From positions 27,366-91,365 of the forward strand of contig CBCOTE010000026.1 in the NCBI GenBank assembly GCA_965112965.1: a DNA stretch of 64,000 bases. Reading direction: 5' to 3'. Below are positions 18,164-26,278 of this stretch, piece after piece; position 1 is the first letter of the stretch; each line of letters opens with the position of its first letter. A model generated the notes under the pieces. It did no database searches, was not told the DNA's origin, and saw only the letters and a program-made list of their open reading frames with translations. Both the position numbers and the translations under genes were made by a program. This DNA comes from CBCOTE01 sp965112965 (lineage in GTDB: Bacteria > Desulfobacterota > Desulfovibrionia > Desulfovibrionales > Desulfovibrionaceae).

Positions 18164-19102
18164 ATGACTGCAGGTCAACGTGGCGGCCTTGGTCGAGGAC
18201 TGGACGCTCTCTTAAAAAGGGTACCTGATGATAAGAATGAAATAGAGGTGCGTACTCTCTCCATTGACGCCATTATCCCCAACCCTTATCAGCCACGTAA
18301 AGATTTTTCTACCGATACATTGGGAGAACTCTGCGAATCTATTCGGCTTCAAGGAGTGCTACAACCGATTCTGGTCCGCTTAAGTCCCTCTGGAGAAGCC
18401 GCTATCTATCAGCTCATTGCCGGCGAACGGCGCTGGCGCGCTAGCAGGATGGCTGGACTTAAAGTTATTCCAGCTATTGTGCGTGATATTTCCGACGAAG
18501 ATAGTCTTATTATTACCATTATCGAGAATTTACAGCGCGAAGATCTCAATGCTTTGGATCAGGCTAAGGGGTTGCGCCTGTTGCAGGATACGCTCAAGCT
18601 CTCTCAGGACGATCTGGCCCTGAAGGTGGGCAAAAGTCGGCCAGCAGTAGCTAATTTACTTCGGTTGCTTCAACTCCCATCTGCTATCCAGGAAGATGTC
18701 CGGAACGGACATCTATCGGCTGGACATGCACGTACCTTGCTATCTATCGAAGATCCGACTCAACAGCTAGAACTTAAGCGGCTTATCGAGAGTTTGGAAC
18801 TTAGCGTGCGCAAGGCTGAATTTTATGCTACCTATTGGCATAAGCATCGGTCATTTCCTTTAAGTGAATTCGAAGCCAAAGCTTCAGCAGGGGGCCGTAG
18901 CGTCCGCAGTAAGTCACAGACTCCTTATAGCGGTGACCTGGCCGGGCTGCAGCAGCGCCTGACTGATGTTTTGCCGGTCCGTGTCAGATTATGCGGTACA
19001 TCAGAGAATGGTCAGATTATTTTTAGCTTCGCAACTCCGGATGAACTTCGATCTTTACTTTTAATTTTTGGTTTGGAGAACATTCTTTCTGGGGAGGACT
19101 GA
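18164..19102 (+). CDS. parB: Chromosome partitioning protein ParB/Spo0J
   Basis: CTP-dependent DNA clamp that loads at parS. The N-terminus GGLGRGLDALL carries the ParA-stimulating arginine region. The CTPase/ParB domain follows with NPYQPRKDF, GVLQPILVR and the GERRWRASRMAGL box, then IIENLQREDLNALDQA. The helix-turn-helix DLALKVGKSRPAVANLLRLLQLP reads parS, and GHLSAGHARTLLSI is also conserved. The C-terminal dimerisation domain is present. At 312 aa it has full family length. Translation starts at 18164 after AAGGAGA. Two parS-like sites flank the parAB pair, which is consistent with a functional ParABS system. Confidence 0.95.
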   Translation: MTAGQRGGLGRGLDALLKRVPDDKNEIEVRTLSIDAIIPNPYQPRKDFSTDTLGELCESIRLQGVLQPILVRLSPSGEAAIYQLIAGERRWRASRMAGLKVIPAIVRDISDEDSLIITIIENLQREDLNALDQAKGLRLLQDTLKLSQDDLALKVGKSRPAVANLLRLLQLPSAIQEDVRNGHLSAGHARTLLSIEDPTQQLELKRLIESLELSVRKAEFYATYWHKHRSFPLSEFEAKASAGGRSVRSKSQTPYSGDLAGLQQRLTDVLPVRVRLCGTSENGQIIFSFATPDELRSLLLIFGLENILSGED

Positions 19103-19817
19103 TGATACGGTGATGAACATTTTTTTCTCTTGGCTTAAAGTCTTATTTTATTAACGTATAATGCATACACTATTTAGATAGTGATAGCTGGGCTAGCCTT
19201 ATTTAAGAAGTTTTACTATCCTGTTTATAAAAAAATATCGGTAATATTTGAGGTATGATTTTGCTACACGTAGACTAGGCTTGGCTACAGTTATTTTTTT
19301 GCTCACGACAGCGTTATCGGTCAATTACTCTGCAAAAAAAACTATTGCGGCTAGTTTATGTATCGTAATCTTATGTGTTAAGTTTTCGCAATCTTTGAGC
19401 GAATGAGGCCAGGTATATTTATTTATAACGCCATTAACTTAATGTTTTAGTTGTTTATTTTTTCAGCTAGATAATTATGTTTAACGTCAGCTGTATGTTT
19501 CACGGGAAACATTACAGATATCCTTAAGGTAATGTAAAAAAAACTTTCTATTAAAACTAAAAAATCAGGAATTCTTCTTCTAGTCAGACAAGACAATCTA
19601 ATAGATACACGTTCACAACTCAGCGTCGCTAGGCCAGATAGCACTTTGACGTCTGTGTGGGTCTATAGCATACGGCTTTTATTTTTTGGCACGGTCAACT
19701 TATAGTCACATATGATAATAATATAGCGCTTGATAAAAAAATTACTAGAATCATCCGTAGCCAAGCAAATGATCTTATGTGATGTGTCAGGGGTGTGATA
19801 ATAGTGGCTACTCTTCT
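19103..19817. other. Gene-poor stretch containing the right parS site
   Basis: About 715 bases separating convergent parB and the DUF116 gene. It holds the near-perfect parS site at 19496-19511 and several A/T homopolymers. A 65-codon minus-strand open frame spanning the parS site looks like chance. No gene or intrinsic terminator was recognised. Confidence 0.5.
19496..19511. promoter_or_regulatory. parS-like centromere site (right)
   Basis: TGTTTCACGGGAAACA matches the canonical parS sequence at 15 of 16 positions; the single change is T to G at position 10. It lies 394 bases after parB. Its near-identity, in opposite orientation, with the site at 17001 argues that this lineage's ParB recognises the CGGG-core variant. 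Confidence 0.85.
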
Positions 19818-20630
19818 TTATGTCGTAACGCGTCTAGAAAAAAGATCTATGGCTTCCTCTAGCCTAGCAATGGGCACAAGAGTATCTAGACAAGGTCCTT
19901 TTGGTCGTTCATTGAGCACCCCATAAACGGGGATAGGATAGGCATCTTGGATGCCACTGGTTAGATCGCGTTCGCAAGCTACGGCAATAATTAGTTTGGG
20001 CTGGATTTTGACCACAATGCGACGTGCGACAGTACCACCCGTAGCAATGGCCAGATGCACGCCAATTTTTTTAGAGAGAGCCAGCAAATTCGTGATTGGG
20101 CATTTCCCGCAGCATTTACAATTATTAATATCATAGGTTAGTCGCATGCTGCAATGACTGTTCTGTAGACAATGCGGCATAAGCAAAAGGATTTTATTAG
20201 CCGGGTAATAGTGGTGCTCGGTTTTGACCAGCTCGTTATTCACTTTGATAAAGGAATTCATGACATGTTCTTTTGATATACCAATGAATCGAGCTAAAAT
20301 TATCATGAGCGGTAGGAAGTGTTTTATAGTTAATCCACGAAGGCGTTTGGAGTAGATCGCTGGTTGACCATATAGTATACTGAGTATAAGGCCTAGCCAG
20401 GCCCAGACTGCTACCAACCCAACTAAACTGAGTAATGTGCCTAGCAGGAAGGGAGCTAAAGGATGAATGTAACGTAAGCCTATATAGGGCACGACCCACA
20501 ATAAGATTAAGGTTAGAACAGTGAGCCCGCAGATGCCGCTGGTGAGGCCAATGAACAAGCGTTTATGAGTACTGATAGCAGTATCCTTGCCAAATGGATC
20601 AGTAGGAAGTTGTGAAAAAATTATAAACAC
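19818..20630 (-). CDS. DUF116 membrane protein with cysteine cluster
   Basis: Protein of the DUF116 family, function unknown. Two N-terminal transmembrane helices (about residues 24-50 and 58-88) precede a cytosolic domain. That domain has LLLMPHCLQ, a cysteine-rich block CKCCGKCPITNL near residue 170 that could bind an Fe-S cluster or zinc, IATGGTVARRIV, and IIAVACERDLTSGIQ. It sits 77 bases after fmt on the same strand, an arrangement I also recall from Desulfovibrio def-fmt-DUF116 clusters. The conserved linkage to N-formylmethionine metabolism is known only as context. Its 270 aa is family-typical, and the start at 20630 is the only sensible one. Confidence 0.85.
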   Translation of the reverse strand: MFIIFSQLPTDPFGKDTAISTHKRLFIGLTSGICGLTVLTLILLWVVPYIGLRYIHPLAPFLLGTLLSLVGLVAVWAWLGLILSILYGQPAIYSKRLRGLTIKHFLPLMIILARFIGISKEHVMNSFIKVNNELVKTEHHYYPANKILLLMPHCLQNSHCSMRLTYDINNCKCCGKCPITNLLALSKKIGVHLAIATGGTVARRIVVKIQPKLIIAVACERDLTSGIQDAYPIPVYGVLNERPKGPCLDTLVPIARLEEAIDLFSRRVTT

Positions 20631-20707
20631 AGTGTTAGAGATATAAAGCTTATAGGTCGAGTACGTAGGTTTAGCTACAGAGTAAGGTATAAAAAGTTAG
20701 GAGAAGA

Positions 20708-21670
20708 CTATTTCTGACAAATAAAATATCCGTTGTAGAAACTTCGGGCATCCATAACAGATTTTCCTTCTGGGGTTAGATTTGGTATTAGGTACATCCG
20801 GTCACGGCAGGCAATAGCCAGTTGTTGTTCCACTAGTCCTTGTAGACAACCAGGAGTCGTGGGACTGTCAATGGCTAGGCCGAGACGACCTGGTTGCAAT
20901 GTCAGCCGTAAATGTTCCGCTCCATATCTCTCCCAGAAGAACCAAGCGCCTGGCCAAGGATGGAAGGCGCGAATATGGTTGTGTACTTCTACGGCCGGCC
21001 GGTCCCAATTAATACGCCCTTCTGCTTTAGTTAACTTTGGCGCATAAGTAGCCAAACTGTGGTCTTGTTGAGTGCTCTGTAAAGTGCCTTCAGTCAGGCG
21101 CTGTAAGGCTTCGATGAGTAATTGAGCTCCAAGGACGGCGAGCTGGTCATGTAGAATCAACGCAGTGTCTTCGAAACTTATAACTAAAGCGCGTTGGAGC
21201 AAGATGTCGCCAGCATCAAGCTGTGCGTTCATTTTTATAATAGTGATGCCAGTGGTGGTATCTCCGGCCAGGATAGCACGTTGGATTGGGGCAGCGCCTC
21301 GGTATCGGGATAACAAGGACGCATGGACGTTAATGCAGCCTAGGCGTGGTATATCGAGGACGACTTGGGGCAAGATGAGTCCGTAAGCGGCTACCAAAAT
21401 GACTTCAGGATTCAGTGCGGCCACAAGCTGCTGTTGTTCTGGAGTTTGCAGTCGCTCGGGTTGGATGATAGCTATATTTTGTTGTAAGGCTAGCCGCTTG
21501 ACTGGAGAAATTTGCAGATGTCGGCCGCGTCCGGCTGGCCGATCGGGTTGAGTGAATATACCGACCACATTTACTAAAGGAAAATTTAGAATAGCTCTTA
21601 GGATTACTGCGGCAAAGGTCGAGGTACCCATAAAAACTGCTTTTAAGCGTTGCATTCTTTGCGCTGCCAT
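20708..21670 (-). CDS. fmt: Methionyl-tRNA formyltransferase
   Basis: Adds the formyl group to initiator Met-tRNA using 10-formyl-tetrahydrofolate. KAVFMGTSTFAAVIL opens the Rossmann half. TQPDRPAGRG, VAAYGLILPQVVLDIPRLGCINVHASLLSRYRGAAPIQRAI and TGITIIKMNAQLDAGDIL contain the Asn/His/Asp active-site residues. The C-terminal OB-like domain follows, with IRAFHPWPGAW. At 320 aa it is full length. The 5' end overlaps def by 28 bases if the ATG at 21670 is used, or 13 if the ATG at 21655 (MQRLKAVF) is used; the latter fits homologues better. Coupling to def is the usual arrangement. Confidence 0.95.
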   Translation of the reverse strand: MAAQRMQRLKAVFMGTSTFAAVILRAILNFPLVNVVGIFTQPDRPAGRGRHLQISPVKRLALQQNIAIIQPERLQTPEQQQLVAALNPEVILVAAYGLILPQVVLDIPRLGCINVHASLLSRYRGAAPIQRAILAGDTTTGITIIKMNAQLDAGDILLQRALVISFEDTALILHDQLAVLGAQLLIEALQRLTEGTLQSTQQDHSLATYAPKLTKAEGRINWDRPAVEVHNHIRAFHPWPGAWFFWERYGAEHLRLTLQPGRLGLAIDSPTTPGCLQGLVEQQLAIACRDRMYLIPNLTPEGKSVMDARSFYNGYFICQK

Positions 21671-22155
21671 TTTTTAATTTTACCTATATAGAGAATACGT
21701 TTGAGCCGGCTGGCATGGTCCAGGATGAGCAATCCATTTAGATGATCAATTTCGTGCTGCAGGCAGATGGCCAGCAAGCCTTCTGCGTCGATAGTTACGA
21801 TAGTGCCTTTTTGATTTTGGCCACGGACAGTGATCCGTTCAGCGCGGTCCACGTTGCAACGAAAATTTGGGACGCTGAGACATCCTTCCTCGGATTCTAC
21901 AGCACCCATGCTAGTGTGGATCTCGGGATTAAATAAGGTGAGTAGCTCTTCGCGTTTCCCTGGGCCAGATATGTCCACCAGAATGAGTCGGATAGAATGG
22001 CCTACCTGTGGTGCAGCAAGCCCGATGCCGCGGTCGTTATACATGGATGCGGCCATACATTTAGCCAGCTGGAGTAGTTTAGGGGTTATAATCTCAACCT
22101 TAGCGGCGCGACGAGTCAAAATTTCATGGGGATAATGGAGGATCGTTAAAGGCAT
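21643..22155 (-). CDS. def: Peptide deformylase
   Basis: Metalloenzyme removing the N-formyl group from nascent proteins. All three motifs are present in order: GIGLAAPQVG (motif 1), EEGCLSVP (motif 2, metal-ligand Cys) and QHEIDHLNG (motif 3, two His ligands and the catalytic Glu). Length is 170 aa. It overlaps fmt, and both form part of a minus-strand run with DUF116. A 120-base gap separates it from aspS upstream, in which I see no clear promoter. Confidence 0.96.
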   Translation of the reverse strand: MPLTILHYPHEILTRRAAKVEIITPKLLQLAKCMAASMYNDRGIGLAAPQVGHSIRLILVDISGPGKREELLTLFNPEIHTSMGAVESEEGCLSVPNFRCNVDRAERITVRGQNQKGTIVTIDAEGLLAICLQHEIDHLNGLLILDHASRLKRILYIGKIKKWQRKECNA

Positions 22156-22278
22156 ACTTGCTGCGGGTCTGTTCGCATACTGGTTAATTTGGAACTGAAT
22201 ATCCTAAATAATATCATAAGAATTCATTTGGGTCTTGGAAAAGTAGCCTACAAAAAAATTGGAACAAACTAGATCGAT

Positions 22279-24144
22279 CTATAGCTTTTTGTCGGGCGTG
22301 GTCGATGACATGCCTTCATAAAGTTGGATCCCTAATTCTTCTAATTGCCTGGATGCTACGTGGTTCGGGGCTTCGGTAAGCAGGCAGGTAGCTTTTTGAG
22401 TCTTGGGGAAGGCGATGACGTCCCGGATATTAGTAGTGCGGCACAGGAACATTACGAGGCGATCGAACCCAAAGGCGATGCCACCGTGAGGTGGGGTGCC
22501 ATATTCTAAAGCACTTAAGAAGAAGCCGAATCGATGTTCAGCATCCTCTAAAGCATGGCCCAGAGCCTGGAATATAGCCCGCTGCTGCTCTGAGGTATGG
22601 TTGCGTCTGGGCCCGCCTCCGATCTCGTTGCCGTTGAGTACTAAGTCATAGGCCATAGCCTTGATATTGCCGGCGGTGGATGGATTAATTGTCAAGGTAT
22701 CCAGCTGGCCGGTCTGTGCTGCTGTGAATGGGTGGTGCCGGGCTACGAAACGCTGATCCTCGGGGTCCCATTCCAGTAAGGGAAAATCCGTCACCCAGAC
22801 GAAACTAAACTCATCTTTAGGGATGAGGCCGAAGCGTTCCCCGAGCTTGAGGCGTAATGATCCGAGAGCGGTGTTTACAGTATTCGCCGCGCCGGCCTGG
22901 AAGAACACAATGTCCCCTGCGGCCAACTTCAACCGTTCGGTTAGATCTTGGCGTTCTATGTCGGAAAGGAATTTAGCGAATGGCGACCGCCATTCGCCTT
23001 CTTTGATTTTGCTCCAAGCCAGGCCATGGGCGCCATAAATTTTAACGAATTCAGTGAATTCATCAATTTCCTTGCGGGACAACGCTTCGCCGCCTGGGAT
23101 ACGTAGAGCCTTGACCATTTCGGCTTGCCCAAAGATCCGAAACTGGGATCCCCTGACTGCATCAGTTACGTCTTTGAGCTTGAGGTCGAATCGGACGTCG
23201 GGCTTGTCTAGCCCGTAGTCAGCTATAGCCTGATCATAAGTTAGCCTGGGAATAGGTGTCGTGACCACATGTCCTATGATATCAGCAAAGAGTCGTGCCA
23301 TTAGGCCTTCAGCTATATTCATAACTTGTTCCTGGTCCACGAAGCTCATCTCTATGTCGATTTGGGTAAACTCGGGCTGTCGATCGGCGCGTAAGTCTTC
23401 GTCGCGAAAGCAGCGTACTATTTGGTAGTAGCGGTCCATTCCGGATATCATTAGCAGCTGTTTGAAGAGTTGAGGTGACTGAGGTAGGGCATAGAAGCTG
23501 CCACGGGCTAGACGGCTAGGCACCAAAAAATCTCGGGCCCCCTCAGGAGTGCTTTTAGTTAGAAAAGGTGTTTCAATTTCCAGGAAGCCAAGTTCGTCGA
23601 GGTAAGCACGCACGCTTTGAGCGGTGCGGTGCCGTATTTGGAGGTTCTGAGCCAGGCCAGGCCGGCGTAGGTCAAGGTAGCGGTACTGAAATCGGAGATT
23701 TTCGGCCACGTCTTCTCGATCTTCGACGACGAAGGGTGGAGTTTTGGCTGTGTTGAGTAACTTAAATTCTTGCACCATAACTTCTATTTCGCCGGTAGAT
23801 AGTTTAAGATTAACCATTGTTGTGGGCCGTTCGCGTACTAGTCCCTGTATGGCCAAGACATATTCATTACGCAGCGCGTGGGCACGGACGTGGGCCTCGG
23901 CGTTAGTATCAGGGTTGAAAATTATCTGAGTAAGGCCATGACGATCACGTAAGTCGATGAAGATGAGGCCGCCATGGTCGCGTCTGAATTGGACCCAGCC
24001 CATAAGGCAGACGGTGCTACCGGCATCCGCTCGGCGTAGGGCGCCGCAATGATGACTCCGTTTCCAGCTGGATAAGGTATTTAGAGACTTAGTATTTGAG
24101 GTGGGGGTATATATTGCCATGGGTAAATCCGTAGGGTTAGGCAT
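22279..24144 (-). CDS. aspS: Aspartyl-tRNA synthetase (bacterial type)
   Basis: Class II synthetase charging tRNA-Asp (and tRNA-Asn if non-discriminating). An N-terminal OB anticodon-binding domain (CLMGWVQFRRDHGGLIFIDLRDRHG) is followed by motif 1 around LDELGFLEIETPFLTKSTPEGARDFLVPSR. Motif 2 is FRDEDLRADRQPEFTQIDIE. The bacterial GAD insertion domain spans roughly residues 295-425, and motif 3 is GIAFGFDRLVMFLCR. At 621 aa it is slightly longer than usual at the N-terminus: homologues start near WKRSHHCG, and MPNPTDLPMAIYT may be an extension. The ATG at 24144 is only 3 bases after the hisS stop, so hisS-aspS is one unit. Confidence 0.96.
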   Translation of the reverse strand: MPNPTDLPMAIYTPTSNTKSLNTLSSWKRSHHCGALRRADAGSTVCLMGWVQFRRDHGGLIFIDLRDRHGLTQIIFNPDTNAEAHVRAHALRNEYVLAIQGLVRERPTTMVNLKLSTGEIEVMVQEFKLLNTAKTPPFVVEDREDVAENLRFQYRYLDLRRPGLAQNLQIRHRTAQSVRAYLDELGFLEIETPFLTKSTPEGARDFLVPSRLARGSFYALPQSPQLFKQLLMISGMDRYYQIVRCFRDEDLRADRQPEFTQIDIEMSFVDQEQVMNIAEGLMARLFADIIGHVVTTPIPRLTYDQAIADYGLDKPDVRFDLKLKDVTDAVRGSQFRIFGQAEMVKALRIPGGEALSRKEIDEFTEFVKIYGAHGLAWSKIKEGEWRSPFAKFLSDIERQDLTERLKLAAGDIVFFQAGAANTVNTALGSLRLKLGERFGLIPKDEFSFVWVTDFPLLEWDPEDQRFVARHHPFTAAQTGQLDTLTINPSTAGNIKAMAYDLVLNGNEIGGGPRRNHTSEQQRAIFQALGHALEDAEHRFGFFLSALEYGTPPHGGIAFGFDRLVMFLCRTTNIRDVIAFPKTQKATCLLTEAPNHVASRQLEELGIQLYEGMSSTTPDKKL

Positions 24145-24147
24145 GAG

Positions 24148-25479
24148 CTATGGAGTATCGGCAAGAGAGCGGAGCAGGGCAACCAGGCCAGTAAGGTCTT
24201 GTAGTGGATGCACAATCTGGGTTGCAGTCCGCAAGGATTTAATTTGTATGGTGGAGGTATCCAGTTCGTTGGCTCCGAAGAGCAGACAGGTAGCGGCATT
24301 AAGCTTATTTGCAGCACGAAGCTGACTCTTTAGACTTTTTGTAGCATGACCTATTATTCCGCGTAGACCATTGTGGCGTAACTGTTGACCAAGGAGGAAT
24401 GCTGAATCCTGGGCATTGGTGTGTAAAACCGCAATAAAAAAATGAGGGTTATGAGACGCTAGTTGTGGTAGGAGCATGACCAGTCGTTCCATGCCGCAAG
24501 CAAAACCAATGCCTGGGATATCCGGGCCGCCTAGATTGGCTACTAATCCGTCATAGCGGCCACCACCGGCCACCGATGACTGTGCCCCAATGACGTTGGA
24601 CACGATTTCGAAGGTAGTGCGGCAATAGTAGTCTAACCCTCGAACTAAGCGAGGAGTTAGCATGTAAGGGATATCCAGTTGTTTTAAGAGCCTGAGGACT
24701 ACAGCGAAGTGTTCGTTACAGGATGGGCAGTTTGCCTCCAAAATAGAAGGTGCGGCCACAATCTGAGTTTGGCAGCTGGGAACCTTGCAATCGAGTACAC
24801 GGAGAGGATTGGCGTCGATACGGTGGCGACAGTCTTTACAGAGTCCGTTATGGTCCAAATCGTGGAAGAATTCGGTCAGGCAGGTACGGAAGTTAGCCCG
24901 GCATTCACGGCAGCCCAGAGAATTGACCAGTAGAGAAAGATTTCCGATGCCGAGTGTCTGTATTAAGTCCCAAAGCATGGCAATTATCTCGGCATCGATG
25001 TGGGGTTCGGCCAAGCCTAGACATTCGGCATTGATCTGGTGAAATTGACGCACTCGACCTCTCTGTGGTCGTTCGTAGCGAAACATGGGCCCAAATGTGT
25101 AGAATTTGGATGAGCTAGCCTGAGTATAAATCTTACCTTCAATATAGGCCCGCACGACGCCAGCAGTAGCTTCGGGCCGTAAGGTCAAGGAGCGGCCTTT
25201 TTGATCGGGGAAAGTGTACATTTCTTTGCCGACCACGTCGGTTTCTTCGCCGATGGAGCGGCAGAAGAGCTCGGTTTTTTCTAGAAGAGGAAGCCGTAGT
25301 TCCTGGTAGCCGTAACGTTGAAAAATATCCTGAGCAGCCTGTTCTAGCTTGGTCATGGCCTGACTGTAAGGCGGAAAGAGATCAGCAAAGCCTTTGATGT
25401 GGGTTATGGCATTCATATGGTTAAATCTGTACATGAACGTCTTGCTGGATAGGTTGTTGTCTGTGGGGACATGTGACAA
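24148..25479 (-). CDS. hisS: Histidyl-tRNA synthetase
   Basis: Class II synthetase charging tRNA-His. HIKGFADLFPPYS and the motif 1 helix open the catalytic core. TLRPEATAGVVRAYIEG and FYTFGPMFRYERPQRGRVRQFHQINAE form motif 2, LVRGLDYYCRTTFEIV is the HisA block, and GIGFACGMERLVMLL is motif 3. A C-terminal anticodon-binding domain follows. A cysteine-rich CRECRANF...CKDCRHR insertion with two further CxxC pairs (about residues 190-270) resembles a zinc-ribbon insert found in some HisRS. Homologues begin near MNAITHIKGFADL (ATG at 25416), so the 21 residues before it in the open frame may not be translated. Confidence 0.95.
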   Translation of the reverse strand: MSHVPTDNNLSSKTFMYRFNHMNAITHIKGFADLFPPYSQAMTKLEQAAQDIFQRYGYQELRLPLLEKTELFCRSIGEETDVVGKEMYTFPDQKGRSLTLRPEATAGVVRAYIEGKIYTQASSSKFYTFGPMFRYERPQRGRVRQFHQINAECLGLAEPHIDAEIIAMLWDLIQTLGIGNLSLLVNSLGCRECRANFRTCLTEFFHDLDHNGLCKDCRHRIDANPLRVLDCKVPSCQTQIVAAPSILEANCPSCNEHFAVVLRLLKQLDIPYMLTPRLVRGLDYYCRTTFEIVSNVIGAQSSVAGGGRYDGLVANLGGPDIPGIGFACGMERLVMLLPQLASHNPHFFIAVLHTNAQDSAFLLGQQLRHNGLRGIIGHATKSLKSQLRAANKLNAATCLLFGANELDTSTIQIKSLRTATQIVHPLQDLTGLVALLRSLADTP

Positions 25480-25540
25480 AAAATAAGTAATTACAATATA
25501 TTACATGCATAACATTGTCAAAAAAATAAGGTGGACATAG

Positions 25541-26278
25541 TCAATGTAACATGCGCGGTTCGGTAGTGAAGGCACAGAGTGGAGTTAGCGGTTTGTCCTC
25601 TAGTAGGTGGATGCGGACGCCCACATAAGCACCCAGGAAGGGCGGTAGGAGAAAACTGTTGCAAAAACGTAGGCTTGGTATTTCCCACCAAGTCCACGGA
25701 GGACCGGGAATGATAGAGCGACTGTATATGGGGCGTCGGCCTAAAATCCGGCTTAGAAGCCGCCTCACCTCTAGAGGGCCGAACCAGTGGGCATTGCAGA
25801 ATAAAGTGGAGTGATTCCAGGGTGTCGGCAAGCCACTGGCCAGGTAGTGCCAGGAATACTTGTTGAGAAAACATAGTAAGAGCCCTTTGCGGGCTACTCG
25901 CACCGCTTCGCTCAGGATTACGTCGGGATTATTCACGAACTCGAGGACGGTGATTAGGGCGACAAAATCGTATTCGTTGTCCTGGAATGGTAAGCGCTCG
26001 GCACAGCCTAAGCGGAGCTCTACCCGATTGCTGAGTCGTGAGCGGGTGGCTTCCAACATGGCCACGGAAGTGTCGAGCCCGGTGACATCGAAACCGCATT
26101 TCCAGAAGAGTTCCAAGAACATTCCTAGGCCGCATCCTATCTCCAGAAGGCGTTGATTGCGCCGTGGCCATGGAGAAATTAAATGCTCTAATAACATTTT
26201 TTTATGATTGAAGGCGAAGATACCATGGCGGGTCTGGAGCCAATATTGGTAGGCGGAAATAGCTACGGCATCCCACAT
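25541..26278 (-). CDS. Class I SAM-dependent methyltransferase
   Basis: Methyltransferase of the UbiE/Methyltransf_11 type, substrate unknown. LLEIGCGLGMFLELFWKCG is SAM motif I, VTGLDTSVAMLEATRSRL motif II, and NEYDFVALITVLEFVNNPDVILSEAVRVARKGLLL covers motifs III and IV. The C-terminal 90 residues, with several Trp and Pro, are likely the acceptor-binding region. It is 245 aa from the ATG at 26278, preceded by AAGGTG. The start lies inside the 3' end of the upstream 490-codon gene (16-base overlap), so the two are probably co-translated. It lies 62 bases ahead of hisS in the same direction. Confidence 0.85.
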   Translation of the reverse strand: MWDAVAISAYQYWLQTRHGIFAFNHKKMLLEHLISPWPRRNQRLLEIGCGLGMFLELFWKCGFDVTGLDTSVAMLEATRSRLSNRVELRLGCAERLPFQDNEYDFVALITVLEFVNNPDVILSEAVRVARKGLLLCFLNKYSWHYLASGLPTPWNHSTLFCNAHWFGPLEVRRLLSRILGRRPIYSRSIIPGPPWTWWEIPSLRFCNSFLLPPFLGAYVGVRIHLLEDKPLTPLCAFTTEPRMLH

